Shown here: positions 7,904 to 14,522 of the stretch, piece by piece
Layout of the letters: every line of letters begins with the position of its first letter
How positions within the stretch are numbered: position 1 is the stretch's first letter
Source: Sphingobium amiense
GTDB taxonomy: Bacteria; Pseudomonadota; Alphaproteobacteria; Sphingomonadales; Sphingomonadaceae
Direction: 5' to 3'
Assembly (NCBI RefSeq): GCF_003967075.1
Contig: NZ_AP018669.1
Location: 1-22,371 of the forward strand
DNA: 22,371 nt
Program-made: the position numbers and the translations under genes
Notes under the pieces: model-generated
Seen by the model: the letters and a program-made list of their open reading frames with translations, nothing else
Told to the model about the DNA's origin: nothing
Database searches by the model: none

Positions 7904-8783
7904 GGCTCTGTTGCAAAGATTGGCGGCAGTCAGAGGTAGGCTGTCGCTCTGCGCCGATCAGGCGGCTGCTGCGAAATGGTGGTTGAGCATGCCCATGGCC
8001 TCCGTCAGCGCCGAGGGCCCAATGCCAAAAGCTCTCTCCACAAGGCGCACCTCGCCCCTGATGCCGGGCTGCAGGCACCAGGGGCGAGCCTGTCCTTTGC
8101 GCAGGGCTCGCATGACTTCGAATCCCTTGATCGTGGCATAGGCCGTGGGGATCGATTTGAAACCGCGCACCGGCTTGATCAGTATCTTGAGCTTTCCGTG
8201 ATCGGCCTCGATCACGTTATTGAGATACTTCACCTGCCGGTGGGCCGTCTCCCGGTCCAGCTTTCCTTCGCGCTTCAATTCGGTGATCGCTGCACCATAG
8301 CTCGGCGCTTTGTCGGTATTGAGCGTGGCAGGCTTTTCCCAGTGCTTCAGGCCTCGCAGGGCCTTGCCCAGGAACCGCTTCGCTGCCTTGGCGCTGCGGG
8401 TCGGCGACAGGTAGAAATCGATCGTGTCGCCCCGCTTGTCGACTGCCCGGTACAGGTAGGTCCACTTGCCCCGCACCTTGACGTAGGTTTCATCCAGGCG
8501 CCAGCTCGGATCAAAGCCACGCCGCCAGAACCAGCGCAGCCGCTTCTCCATCTCCGGGGCGTAGCACTGGACCCAGCGATAGATCGTCGTATGGTCGACC
8601 GAAATGCCGCGTTCCGCCAGCATTTCCTCAAGGTCGCGATAGCTGATCGGATAGCGACAATACCAGCGCACCGCCCACAGGATCACATCACCCTGGAAAT
8701 GGCGCCACTTGAAATCCGTCATCGTTCCGTCCGTCCAATCTCCGCCAAGCATGCTCAAGCTTCACGATTTTTGCAACAGAGCC
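7904..8783 (-). mobile_element. IS6100: IS6100, complete copy (880 bp)
   Basis: Exactly 880 bp, bounded by the IS6-family terminal repeats GGCTCTGTTGCAAA (7904-7917) and TTTGCAACAGAGCC (8770-8783). The encoded protein is recognisable as the IS6100 transposase. The left flank (CGCTTGGG) is not repeated after either copy, so no 8-bp target duplication survives. IS6100 is very common on catabolic and resistance plasmids of sphingomonads. Confidence 0.95.
7958..8758 (-). CDS. tnp: IS6100 transposase (copy 1)
   Basis: IS6-family DDE transposase, 266 aa from the first start; a later ATG (MTDFKWRHF) may be the true one. It has an N-terminal HTH (YRDLEEMLAERGISVDHTTI) and catalytic acids in LDETYVKVRGKW, NTDKAPSYG and NNVIEADHGKLK. 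It catalyses replicative transposition and cointegrate formation. It is identical in sequence to copy 2. Confidence 0.95.
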   Translation of the reverse strand: MSMLGGDWTDGTMTDFKWRHFQGDVILWAVRWYCRYPISYRDLEEMLAERGISVDHTTIYRWVQCYAPEMEKRLRWFWRRGFDPSWRLDETYVKVRGKWTYLYRAVDKRGDTIDFYLSPTRSAKAAKRFLGKALRGLKHWEKPATLNTDKAPSYGAAITELKREGKLDRETAHRQVKYLNNVIEADHGKLKILIKPVRGFKSIPTAYATIKGFEVMRALRKGQARPWCLQPGIRGEVRLVERAFGIGPSALTEAMGMLNHHFAAAA

Positions 8784-9628
8784 GGCTGTCGCTCTGCGCC
8801 GATCAGGCGGCTGCTGCGAAATGGTGGTTGAGCATGCCCATGGCCTCCGTCAGCGCCGAGGGCCCAATGCCAAAAGCTCTCTCCACAAGGCGCACCTCGC
8901 CCCTGATGCCGGGCTGCAGGCACCAGGGGCGAGCCTGTCCTTTGCGCAGGGCTCGCATGACTTCGAATCCCTTGATCGTGGCATAGGCCGTGGGGATCGA
9001 TTTGAAACCGCGCACCGGCTTGATCAGTATCTTGAGCTTTCCGTGATCGGCCTCGATCACGTTATTGAGATACTTCACCTGCCGGTGGGCCGTCTCCCGG
9101 TCCAGCTTTCCTTCGCGCTTCAATTCGGTGATCGCTGCACCATAGCTCGGCGCTTTGTCGGTATTGAGCGTGGCAGGCTTTTCCCAGTGCTTCAGGCCTC
9201 GCAGGGCCTTGCCCAGGAACCGCTTCGCTGCCTTGGCGCTGCGGGTCGGCGACAGGTAGAAATCGATCGTGTCGCCCCGCTTGTCGACTGCCCGGTACAG
9301 GTAGGTCCACTTGCCCCGCACCTTGACGTAGGTTTCATCCAGGCGCCAGCTCGGATCAAAGCCACGCCGCCAGAACCAGCGCAGCCGCTTCTCCATCTCC
9401 GGGGCGTAGCACTGGACCCAGCGATAGATCGTCGTATGGTCGACCGAAATGCCGCGTTCCGCCAGCATTTCCTCAAGGTCGCGATAGCTGATCGGATAGC
9501 GACAATACCAGCGCACCGCCCACAGGATCACATCACCCTGGAAATGGCGCCACTTGAAATCCGTCATCGTTCCGTCCGTCCAATCTCCGCCAAGCATGCT
9601 CAAGCTTCACGATTTTTGCAACAGAGCC
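8784..9628 (-). mobile_element. IS6100: IS6100, second tandem copy lacking 35 bp of one end
   Basis: Directly abuts copy 1 in the same orientation. It begins at GGCTGTCGC, which is base 36 of the element, so the terminal repeat next to copy 1 is gone. The other terminal repeat (TTTGCAACAGAGCC, ending 9628) is intact. The repeat unit is therefore 845 bp. GGCT occurs at both edges of the missing 35 bp, consistent with a microhomology deletion. Confidence 0.93.
8803..9603 (-). CDS. tnp: IS6100 transposase (copy 2)
   Basis: Same 266-aa protein as copy 1, complete, because the 35-bp deletion lies beyond its stop codon. The element that encodes it has only one terminal repeat of its own, so it could transpose only by using the outer end of copy 1 as partner. 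Confidence 0.95.
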   Translation of the reverse strand: MSMLGGDWTDGTMTDFKWRHFQGDVILWAVRWYCRYPISYRDLEEMLAERGISVDHTTIYRWVQCYAPEMEKRLRWFWRRGFDPSWRLDETYVKVRGKWTYLYRAVDKRGDTIDFYLSPTRSAKAAKRFLGKALRGLKHWEKPATLNTDKAPSYGAAITELKREGKLDRETAHRQVKYLNNVIEADHGKLKILIKPVRGFKSIPTAYATIKGFEVMRALRKGQARPWCLQPGIRGEVRLVERAFGIGPSALTEAMGMLNHHFAAAA

Positions 9629-9668
9629 CGCGCTACATCTTAGGGGCGACCAAACGCGCACCAAATAA

Positions 9669-9690
9669 TTGACAAAGCAATCATTGCTTC
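9669..9690 (+). promoter_or_regulatory. Promoter -35 and operator-like palindrome of the interrupted MarR-like gene
   Basis: TTGACA (9669-9674) is a consensus -35 box, followed by the inverted repeat AAGCAA-TCA-TTGCTT (9676-9690) and a weak -10 (GCAATA) 17 bp downstream. A palindrome between -35 and -10 directly before a MarR-like start is typical of autorepression. Confidence 0.5.
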
Positions 9691-9705
9691 GGCAATAGAC
9701 ACCTC

Positions 9706-9804
9706 GTGCCCATCGATTCGATCCTCTTCGACCTGACCAACGCCGTGCAGCCGGTGCGGCGCGCATGGGTGCAGGCAGCAAGCGTGATCATTGCCGATTT
9801 CGGG
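9706..9804 (+). pseudogene. 5' fragment of a MarR-like regulator, cut by the IS21-family element
   Basis: From a GTG at 9706 the frame reads PIDSILFDLTNAVQPVRRAW and then VQAASVIIADFG, stopping being genic exactly at the IS21-family end (9805). This resembles helix 1 of MarR-family regulators. Only about 33 codons remain; the rest is not found after the right end of the element. The family call rests on a short segment and the position of the palindrome, so it is moderate. Confidence 0.45.
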
Positions 9805-9927
9805 TGTCAACGGCGGAGCAAAAGTCGGCCATTCGGCGGCGTAAAACCAGGCCATCGTGTTACATGCCGGGGGTAGTGGCGTGAGGGCGTAGCCCGAGGG
9901 CCACTCCCCCCGGCATTGGTGTAATTT

Positions 9928-10695
9928 TCAGGGTCTGGTTTTGGCCTTGCGGGCCCGGCTGTGCGCGAGGCGATAGCTTTCGCCGTTCATCTCGAGGATG
10001 CTGACGTGATGGGTCAGGCGATCGAGGAGCGCGCCTGTGAGACGCTCAGATCCGAAGGTTTCGGTCCATTCGTCGAAGGGCAGGTTGCTGGTGATGAAGG
10101 TGGAGCCGCGTTCGTAACGCTGGGAGATCAGCTCGAACAACAGTTCGGCGCCGGTCTTGGAGAGCGGCACAAAGCCCAGTTCGTCGATGATGAGCAGCTT
10201 GTATCCGGCCATCTGCTTCTGGAAGCGCAGAAGACGGCGCTCGTCGCGGGCCTCCATCATTTCGCTGACCAGCGCTGCCGCGGTGGTGAAGCCCACCGAC
10301 AGTCCTTTCTGGCATGCTGCCAGTCCGAGCCCCAACGCTACGTGCGTCTTTCCGGTGCCTGATGGCCCCAGAGCGATGGCGTTCTCACGCCGCTCGATCC
10401 ACTCGCAGCGCGCCATCTCGAGCACCTGCATCTTGTTGAGCCTGGGGATGGCGGCGAAGTCGAAGCTGTCGAGGCTTTTGACGGCGGGGAAGCGCGCGGC
10501 CTTGATGCGCCGCTCGACCATGCGACGCTCCCTGTCGATCATTTCCATCTCGACGAGGCGGGCGAGGAAGCGGATATGATCGACGCCTTCAGCGGCACAT
10601 TGCCGCGCGAGCTTGTGATGCTCACGCAGGCACGTAGGCAGCTTGAGCGCCTTGAGATGGTGAGCGAGAAGGATCTCCGGGGCCTGATCGCTCAT
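9928..10695 (-). CDS. istB: IS21-family helper ATPase IstB
   Basis: AAA+ ATPase that helps the transposase select and assemble on target DNA, related to DnaC. The 255-aa protein starts at the ATG 10693-10695, which overlaps the istA stop; a longer open frame upstream is a shadow. Walker A is GPSGTGKT (about 110-117) and Walker B is LLIIDELGF. The C-terminal ITSNLPFDEW and LLDRLTHHVSILEMNGESYR are conserved IstB motifs. It is made with IstA by translational coupling. Confidence 0.95.
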   Translation of the reverse strand: MSDQAPEILLAHHLKALKLPTCLREHHKLARQCAAEGVDHIRFLARLVEMEMIDRERRMVERRIKAARFPAVKSLDSFDFAAIPRLNKMQVLEMARCEWIERRENAIALGPSGTGKTHVALGLGLAACQKGLSVGFTTAAALVSEMMEARDERRLLRFQKQMAGYKLLIIDELGFVPLSKTGAELLFELISQRYERGSTFITSNLPFDEWTETFGSERLTGALLDRLTHHVSILEMNGESYRLAHSRARKAKTRP

Positions 10696-12200
10696 GCGGC
10701 CTCCTGCCGGTCGGAGAGCAGGCTCAGATAGGCTCTGGCAAAGGTCTTCTCGACCGTGGTGCGTGGCAGGAAGGGATAGACGTCCAGGTCCAGCCTGGGC
10801 GGTACGCGTTCGATCCGGCACAGGACGAGGTGCTTGACGGCATCGAAGCCGATGGCGCCAAGATCGATGGCCTGTTCGACCGCCGCCTGGAGATCGGCGA
10901 GGGTGAACGTTTCCAGCAGGCGCAGTACCTGCACATATTCGCGCCTGCCATGTTTGTGCATGCGCCCTTCCATCAACCGCTGCAGTGTCGTGAACGCTTC
11001 GGGCAGGTCCCAGCCCTGCAAAGGCGCAGCCTGGTCGAATGCGTTGATCTTCTGCTCGATCAGCGGGAGATAATGGAGCGGGTCGAAGACAACCTCCTCG
11101 CGGGCATAGCAACGAGGATGACGGGCGATGACTTCGCTGCGGCAGCCGATCACCACCTCATCGACATAGGCCCTGATCCAGACCTCCTGATGGCCCCAGG
11201 CCACCGGAACCGAATAATCGTTGGTCCTGTAGCGCACCAGGGATTGCGAGGAGACCCGCCCGCCTTTCTGATCGCAGGCCTCGAAGGGTGTAGCGGGCAG
11301 AGGCTGCATGGCCGCGAGATCGCGCTGCAGCCGCTCACCGATCGTCTCGCTCTGCCCGCGCACCTTGTCCTGCTGGCGCTTGCGGCATTGCTCCTCCAGC
11401 CACAGGTTGAACGCCTCCCAGGTCGGGAACTTCGGGATCGGCACCATGAAGTTGCGCCGGCAATAGCCTACCAGCCCCTCCACATTGCCTTTCTCGTTCC
11501 CCTTGCCCGGGCGAGCATAGCGGTCGCGGATCACGTAATGTGACAGGAAAGCGCTGAACAGCGTGGCACGCTGCCGCGTGCCGTCGGGCAGGATCTTCGT
11601 CACAAGGCAGCGATCGTTGTCATAGACGATCGAGCGCGGTACCGCGCCGAAAAACGCGAAGGCATGCACGTGTCCGTCCACCCAGGCCTCCGCCACCGCC
11701 GCCGGATAGGCCCGCACATAGCAGGCATCACTGTGCGGCAGATCGAGCGCGAAGAAGTAGGCCTTCTGCTCCACCCCGCCGATCTCCACCAGCGCTTCCC
11801 CGAAATCGGCCTGCGCATCTCCCGCAGGGTGCGCCAGCGGCACGAACATCTCCCGGCTGCGCTGTTCGCGCTCCCGGATGTAATCCTTGATGATCGTATA
11901 GCCGCCGGTGAAACCATGCTCGGTGCGCAAACGGTCGAATACCCGCTTCGCCGTATGGCGTTGCTTGCGCGGGACACTGCGGTCACCCTCAAGCCATCCA
12001 TCAATGATCGCCACAAACCCGTCCAGCTTCGGGCGCTGCGGTACGGACTGGCGCCGGTAACCCGGCGGCGATGAAAACGACAGCATCTTGCGTACCGTTT
12101 CGCGCGACACATTGAAACGCTTCGCCGCCGCCCGTTGGCTCATGCCATCCGCGCAAGCCAGACGGACCTGAAGATAAAGTTCCACGCTGTAGATCCCCAC
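10692..12200 (-). CDS. istA: IS21-family transposase IstA
   Basis: DDE transposase of 502 aa, normal length. It has an N-terminal HTH (about 18-45, MSQRAAAKRFNVSRETVRKM) and catalytic acids in AQADFGE, VYDND and GNEKGNVEG, followed by the Mu-type C-terminal domain (RTNDYSVPVAWGHQEVWI). The annotated start is a GTG at 12200 with GGGAGG only a few bases upstream; the ATG of MSQRAAAKR is an alternative but would cut the HTH. It precedes istB. Confidence 0.95.
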   Translation of the reverse strand: MGIYSVELYLQVRLACADGMSQRAAAKRFNVSRETVRKMLSFSSPPGYRRQSVPQRPKLDGFVAIIDGWLEGDRSVPRKQRHTAKRVFDRLRTEHGFTGGYTIIKDYIREREQRSREMFVPLAHPAGDAQADFGEALVEIGGVEQKAYFFALDLPHSDACYVRAYPAAVAEAWVDGHVHAFAFFGAVPRSIVYDNDRCLVTKILPDGTRQRATLFSAFLSHYVIRDRYARPGKGNEKGNVEGLVGYCRRNFMVPIPKFPTWEAFNLWLEEQCRKRQQDKVRGQSETIGERLQRDLAAMQPLPATPFEACDQKGGRVSSQSLVRYRTNDYSVPVAWGHQEVWIRAYVDEVVIGCRSEVIARHPRCYAREEVVFDPLHYLPLIEQKINAFDQAAPLQGWDLPEAFTTLQRLMEGRMHKHGRREYVQVLRLLETFTLADLQAAVEQAIDLGAIGFDAVKHLVLCRIERVPPRLDLDVYPFLPRTTVEKTFARAYLSLLSDRQEAA

Positions 12201-12384
12201 ACCTCCCTGACTCGGCAGAAAGGCTTCAAGGTGGACGACTTTTACGCCGCCCGCAGCAGGACTATCCCGCCGCTACCGTGGTCGAATATTGCTCCGCCGT
12301 TCTCAGAAAAGGCCGCTCCAACCTCAAAGAACATTTCGCTCCTTGGTTGACGAGGTGACGCAGGAGGGTTACTCCCTTAATGGT

Positions 12385-12398
12385 AGTGAGCGCTCACT
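12385..12398. promoter_or_regulatory. Operator-like palindrome AGTGAGCGCTCACT
   Basis: A perfect 14-bp palindrome of the GTGAGCGCTCAC type frequently bound by TetR-family repressors. AGGATAATGT follows about 12 bp downstream and could be a -10 box. No TetR gene is nearby, so it may be a relic of the displaced cargo. Confidence 0.35.
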
Positions 12399-12605
12399 CC
12401 ACTGGAAAGGATAATGTACGTGGAGGGAAGCCGATCAATCACGATATGCTTCTCGATCCCAAGAGATCGTGCGCGCCCTTTTGCAGTCGCGCGAGCGCGA
12501 GGGGACGTCCTCTCTGTCTCCAACGCTTGCCGCTGTCTTGTCAGCCCTTACCGGTTGGCGGGCATGCGTTCACCGGATCCCCCCTCCGGTATGGCTTTGC
12601 CTGCC

Positions 12606-12675
12606 GTCCTGCCAGCCGATTATCCCGAAGCCGCGTGGCGTGTCTCCCTGGGTCACAGGCGTCGGCTGGCAGGAC
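12606..12675. repeat. Long stem-loop with 14-bp perfect arms
   Basis: GTCCTGCCAGCCGA (12606-12619) pairs perfectly with TCGGCTGGCAGGAC (12662-12675) around a 42-base loop. I could not match it to a known riboswitch or intron end. It lies about 400 bp before the lipoprotein gene. Confidence 0.45.
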
Positions 12676-13069
12676 CCCTTTCAGATCGGACCCGCGCGAC
12701 CCTTGTCCGTCTCCTGCGATGCGATCGCCTGGCTTTCGGCCGAGCGGCGGAAGGGATCTCGAATGAGCCATGATACGACCGGACCGGACCGTCACAGACC
12801 GATCCTGCATCTGCGCCGAGCCATCGGCTCGACCAGTATAGCCGGGCCCGATTCAACGTGCTTATCCCCTGTCGATCGGGCAACGAAGCAAGGCACTGGC
12901 CGCAATCGGCCTGATGCCGCACGGCGCAAGCGTCAAGGCGGCAGGCGTGAAGAATGAATCGCCGCATCATCAATTGCGGTGCGCTGCGGCACCTAGTCGC
13001 GATCATGCCCGCTGTCGCGCGAGAATCAGGCTTTTCCAACCTCAAGAGTCATGAGGAAGCGCAGCGCAT

Positions 13070-13450
13070 ATGAGGCTATTTCATCATCCCAGGATATCGA
13101 CGGCCGCTATTCTTGTCCTGTTGGCGTCCACCACGGTCACATTGACAGGGTGCGGACAGGACACCGGCACGGATGGCGCGGAGAACACCATCGTCGAGAA
13201 CGTGCAGGTGACGCTGCCGCCATCGATCAAAGCGAGCCACCCCTATCGCTGCGAGGACAATAGCGTCGTCACGATCGATTTCCTCTCCGACGACGTGACA
13301 ATCAATCTGCGCAGCGAAGGCACGATATCGCAGCTTAAGGCGCCCGCACCCGGCGAAGCGTTCACCGATGGCAAGCACACGGTAGCCGGCGACGAGGCCG
13401 CCATAGAACTCACCAGGCCGGGCAAGAAACCCCAGACCTGCAAGATGTGA
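13070..13450 (+). CDS. MliC-like lipoprotein (putative C-type lysozyme inhibitor)
   Basis: A 126-aa lipoprotein. Residues 1-27 form a signal sequence ending in the lipobox L-T-G-C, with the lipidated Cys at 28 and then a polar linker. The C-terminal part (about 56-126) has the MliC pattern: YRCEDNSVVTIDF, a central Leu/Ala-rich turn (SQLKAPAPG), FTDGKHTVAGDEAAIEL, and a final Cys, so C61 and C124 can form the family's disulfide. MliC proteins sit in the outer membrane and block C-type lysozyme. The ATG at 13070 is preceded by GAGGAA (13053-13058); an overlapping ATG at 13051 is in another frame. It is the first gene of the envelope cassette, 167 bp before the MipA-like gene. The family call is from pattern only. 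Confidence 0.7.
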   Translation: MRLFHHPRISTAAILVLLASTTVTLTGCGQDTGTDGAENTIVENVQVTLPPSIKASHPYRCEDNSVVTIDFLSDDVTINLRSEGTISQLKAPAPGEAFTDGKHTVAGDEAAIELTRPGKKPQTCKM

Positions 13451-13617
13451 TGTTGGCGATGCCGATGGCGCTGTTCGAGCTCTCGGCGGGAGAGCGGCGC
13501 GCCGCGCCCGCTGGACAGGAAATCCGCGAGCACGGCCTGGCATGGCGCCACGATGTCCGGCCTACCCCTTTCAAGGGCGAGGCGCGCCATTTTCCGAAAC
13601 GATGCGAGTATCTGTGC

Positions 13618-14382
13618 ATGACGTTATCCAGCCGTATAGGGCGTCTCGCATGGCCAACTCTGCTGCTGGCGGCGCTGGCATTGCCGGCAGCGGCCAGTGC
13701 CCAGTCCGGCGATCATGTGACGCTCGGCGCCGGCGCCGGCGTCGTTCCCGACTATCAGGGCTCCGATGACTATCGGTTCCTGCCGATCCCCGTGATCGAT
13801 GCGCAGTTCGGGCAGTTCTTCGTCAGCCTGCGCAATGGCATCGGCGTAAACGTCATCGAGATCGGCCCATTGACGGCGGGTGCGAGCGTAGCGCTGGTCG
13901 GCGGCTACAGGCGGCGTGATGTGCCCGACGGCATCCGGCGCGTCTCGACCACGGCCGGTGGCCGGCTCTTCGCGAACCTCAAGCTCGACAATCTGTCCTT
14001 CACGGTGGGCGCCACCAAGGCGGTGGAAGGCGGCACCCGGGGCGTGGTAGCGGATGCCAGCCTCTCTTATGCGCTCCCCGTCTCGGACCGGATGACGGTT
14101 ATCCCGACGATCGGCACGAGCTGGGCGAACGGCAAGCATATGAATCGCTATTTCGGCATCGACGCGAGCGAAGCCATCGCCTCGGGCCTGCCCTTCTATC
14201 GTGCCGGAAGCGGCTTCAAGGACGTGTCGGGCCTCATCACCGCCAGCTATCGCCTTGATTCCCACTGGAGCCTTGGCGCGACAGGCGGCGTCACCCGGCT
14301 GCTCGGGGACGCCGCGGACAGCCCGCTGAACGAGCGCCGCTGGCAGCCGAGCGGCTTCATGTCCGTTGCCTACACCTTCTAA
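13618..14382 (+). CDS. mipA: MipA/OmpV family outer-membrane protein
   Basis: A 254-aa beta-barrel protein. The start at 13618 gives a classic signal peptide (RLAWPTLLLAALALPAAASA, cleavage before QSG). The frame is open further upstream without a better start. The mature part shows the MipA/OmpV signature: VTLGAGAGVVPDYQGSDDYR at the N-terminus, a series of amphipathic strands, GSGFKDVSGLITASYRLD and a C-terminal Phe (GFMSVAYTF) for outer-membrane assembly. MipA of E. coli scaffolds murein enzymes; OmpV proteins act as porins or adhesins, so the role here is open. It sits between a lipoprotein and a phospholipase gene on the same strand. Confidence 0.85.
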   Translation: MTLSSRIGRLAWPTLLLAALALPAAASAQSGDHVTLGAGAGVVPDYQGSDDYRFLPIPVIDAQFGQFFVSLRNGIGVNVIEIGPLTAGASVALVGGYRRRDVPDGIRRVSTTAGGRLFANLKLDNLSFTVGATKAVEGGTRGVVADASLSYALPVSDRMTVIPTIGTSWANGKHMNRYFGIDASEAIASGLPFYRAGSGFKDVSGLITASYRLDSHWSLGATGGVTRLLGDAADSPLNERRWQPSGFMSVAYTF

Positions 14383-14429
14383 GTGCGCAGCCCGGTGCCC
14401 GCTGCGTTGAGATCGAAGGGGTTGCTCCA

Positions 14430-14522
14430 ATGAAGCTCTCGATCGTCGATCTCGCCACCATAGCACCGGAACGACAGCCAATTCCCGAATGTCATGCTGC
14501 GCAGGGTTCGACCGATGATTAG
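14430..14522 (+). CDS. Small ORF overlapping the pldA start; leader peptide or oxidoreductase remnant
   Basis: A 30-codon ORF, MKLSIVDLATIAPERQPIPE and ten more residues, with GAAGGGG about 10 bases before its ATG. The first dozen residues resemble the N-terminus of luciferase-like (LLM) flavin monooxygenases, so it may be a remnant of such a gene. Its stop (14520-14522) overlaps the second possible pldA ATG (14515), which could give translational coupling. Evidence is slim. Confidence 0.3.
   Translation: MKLSIVDLATIAPERQPIPECHAAQGSTDD

Larger units (their letters stand above)
9805..12305 (-). mobile_element. IS21-family insertion sequence, about 2.5 kb
   Basis: Contains istA and istB overlapping by ATGA, the hallmark of the family. 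The ends match as inverted repeats. The left end starts TGTCAACGGCGGAGCAAAAG. The complement of the right end starts TGAGAACGGCGGAGCAATAT, about 22 of the first 27 bases agreeing. Inner GGCGGCGTAAAA repeats lie near both ends, as expected for multiple IstA sites. The bases next to the two ends (ATTTCGGG and GAAAAGGC) do not match, so no target duplication is visible. Confidence 0.85.
12306..13069. other. Non-coding or decayed stretch between the IS21-family element and the envelope cassette
   Basis: No frame here looks convincingly genic. It holds a perfect 14-bp palindrome (12385-12398), a long stem-loop (12606-12675) and a possible 64-codon ORF at 12763-12957 (MSHDTTGPDRHRPILHLRRA...) preceded by GGAAGGGA but with unremarkable composition. 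It may be the residue of cargo removed by IS activity. Confidence 0.4.

Noticed and set aside
7976..8986. A 336-codon + strand frame running through IS6100 copy 1 into copy 2
   Set aside because: It is the complement of the transposase genes and is created by the tandem junction. The shorter version repeats in copy 2. The minus-strand transposase explains the DNA.
9928..11112. A 394-codon frame that would extend istB by 139 residues
   Set aside because: The extension overlaps istA in another frame. The ATG at 10695 overlapping the istA stop is the family's normal arrangement.
12200..12359. A + strand frame ending RKGRSNLKEHFAPWLTR-stop across the right end of the IS21-family element
   Set aside because: It looks protein-like, but half of it lies in the terminal repeat, and alternative frames across the same DNA look equally plausible. 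No support for a gene.
12469..12957. A 162-codon + strand ORF, and a 130-codon minus-strand frame at 12653-13045
   Set aside because: Both have Arg/Pro/Ser-rich composition, no recognisable domain and no good start. They overlap each other and contain the stem-loop. At most the last 64 codons (from 12763) might be real.
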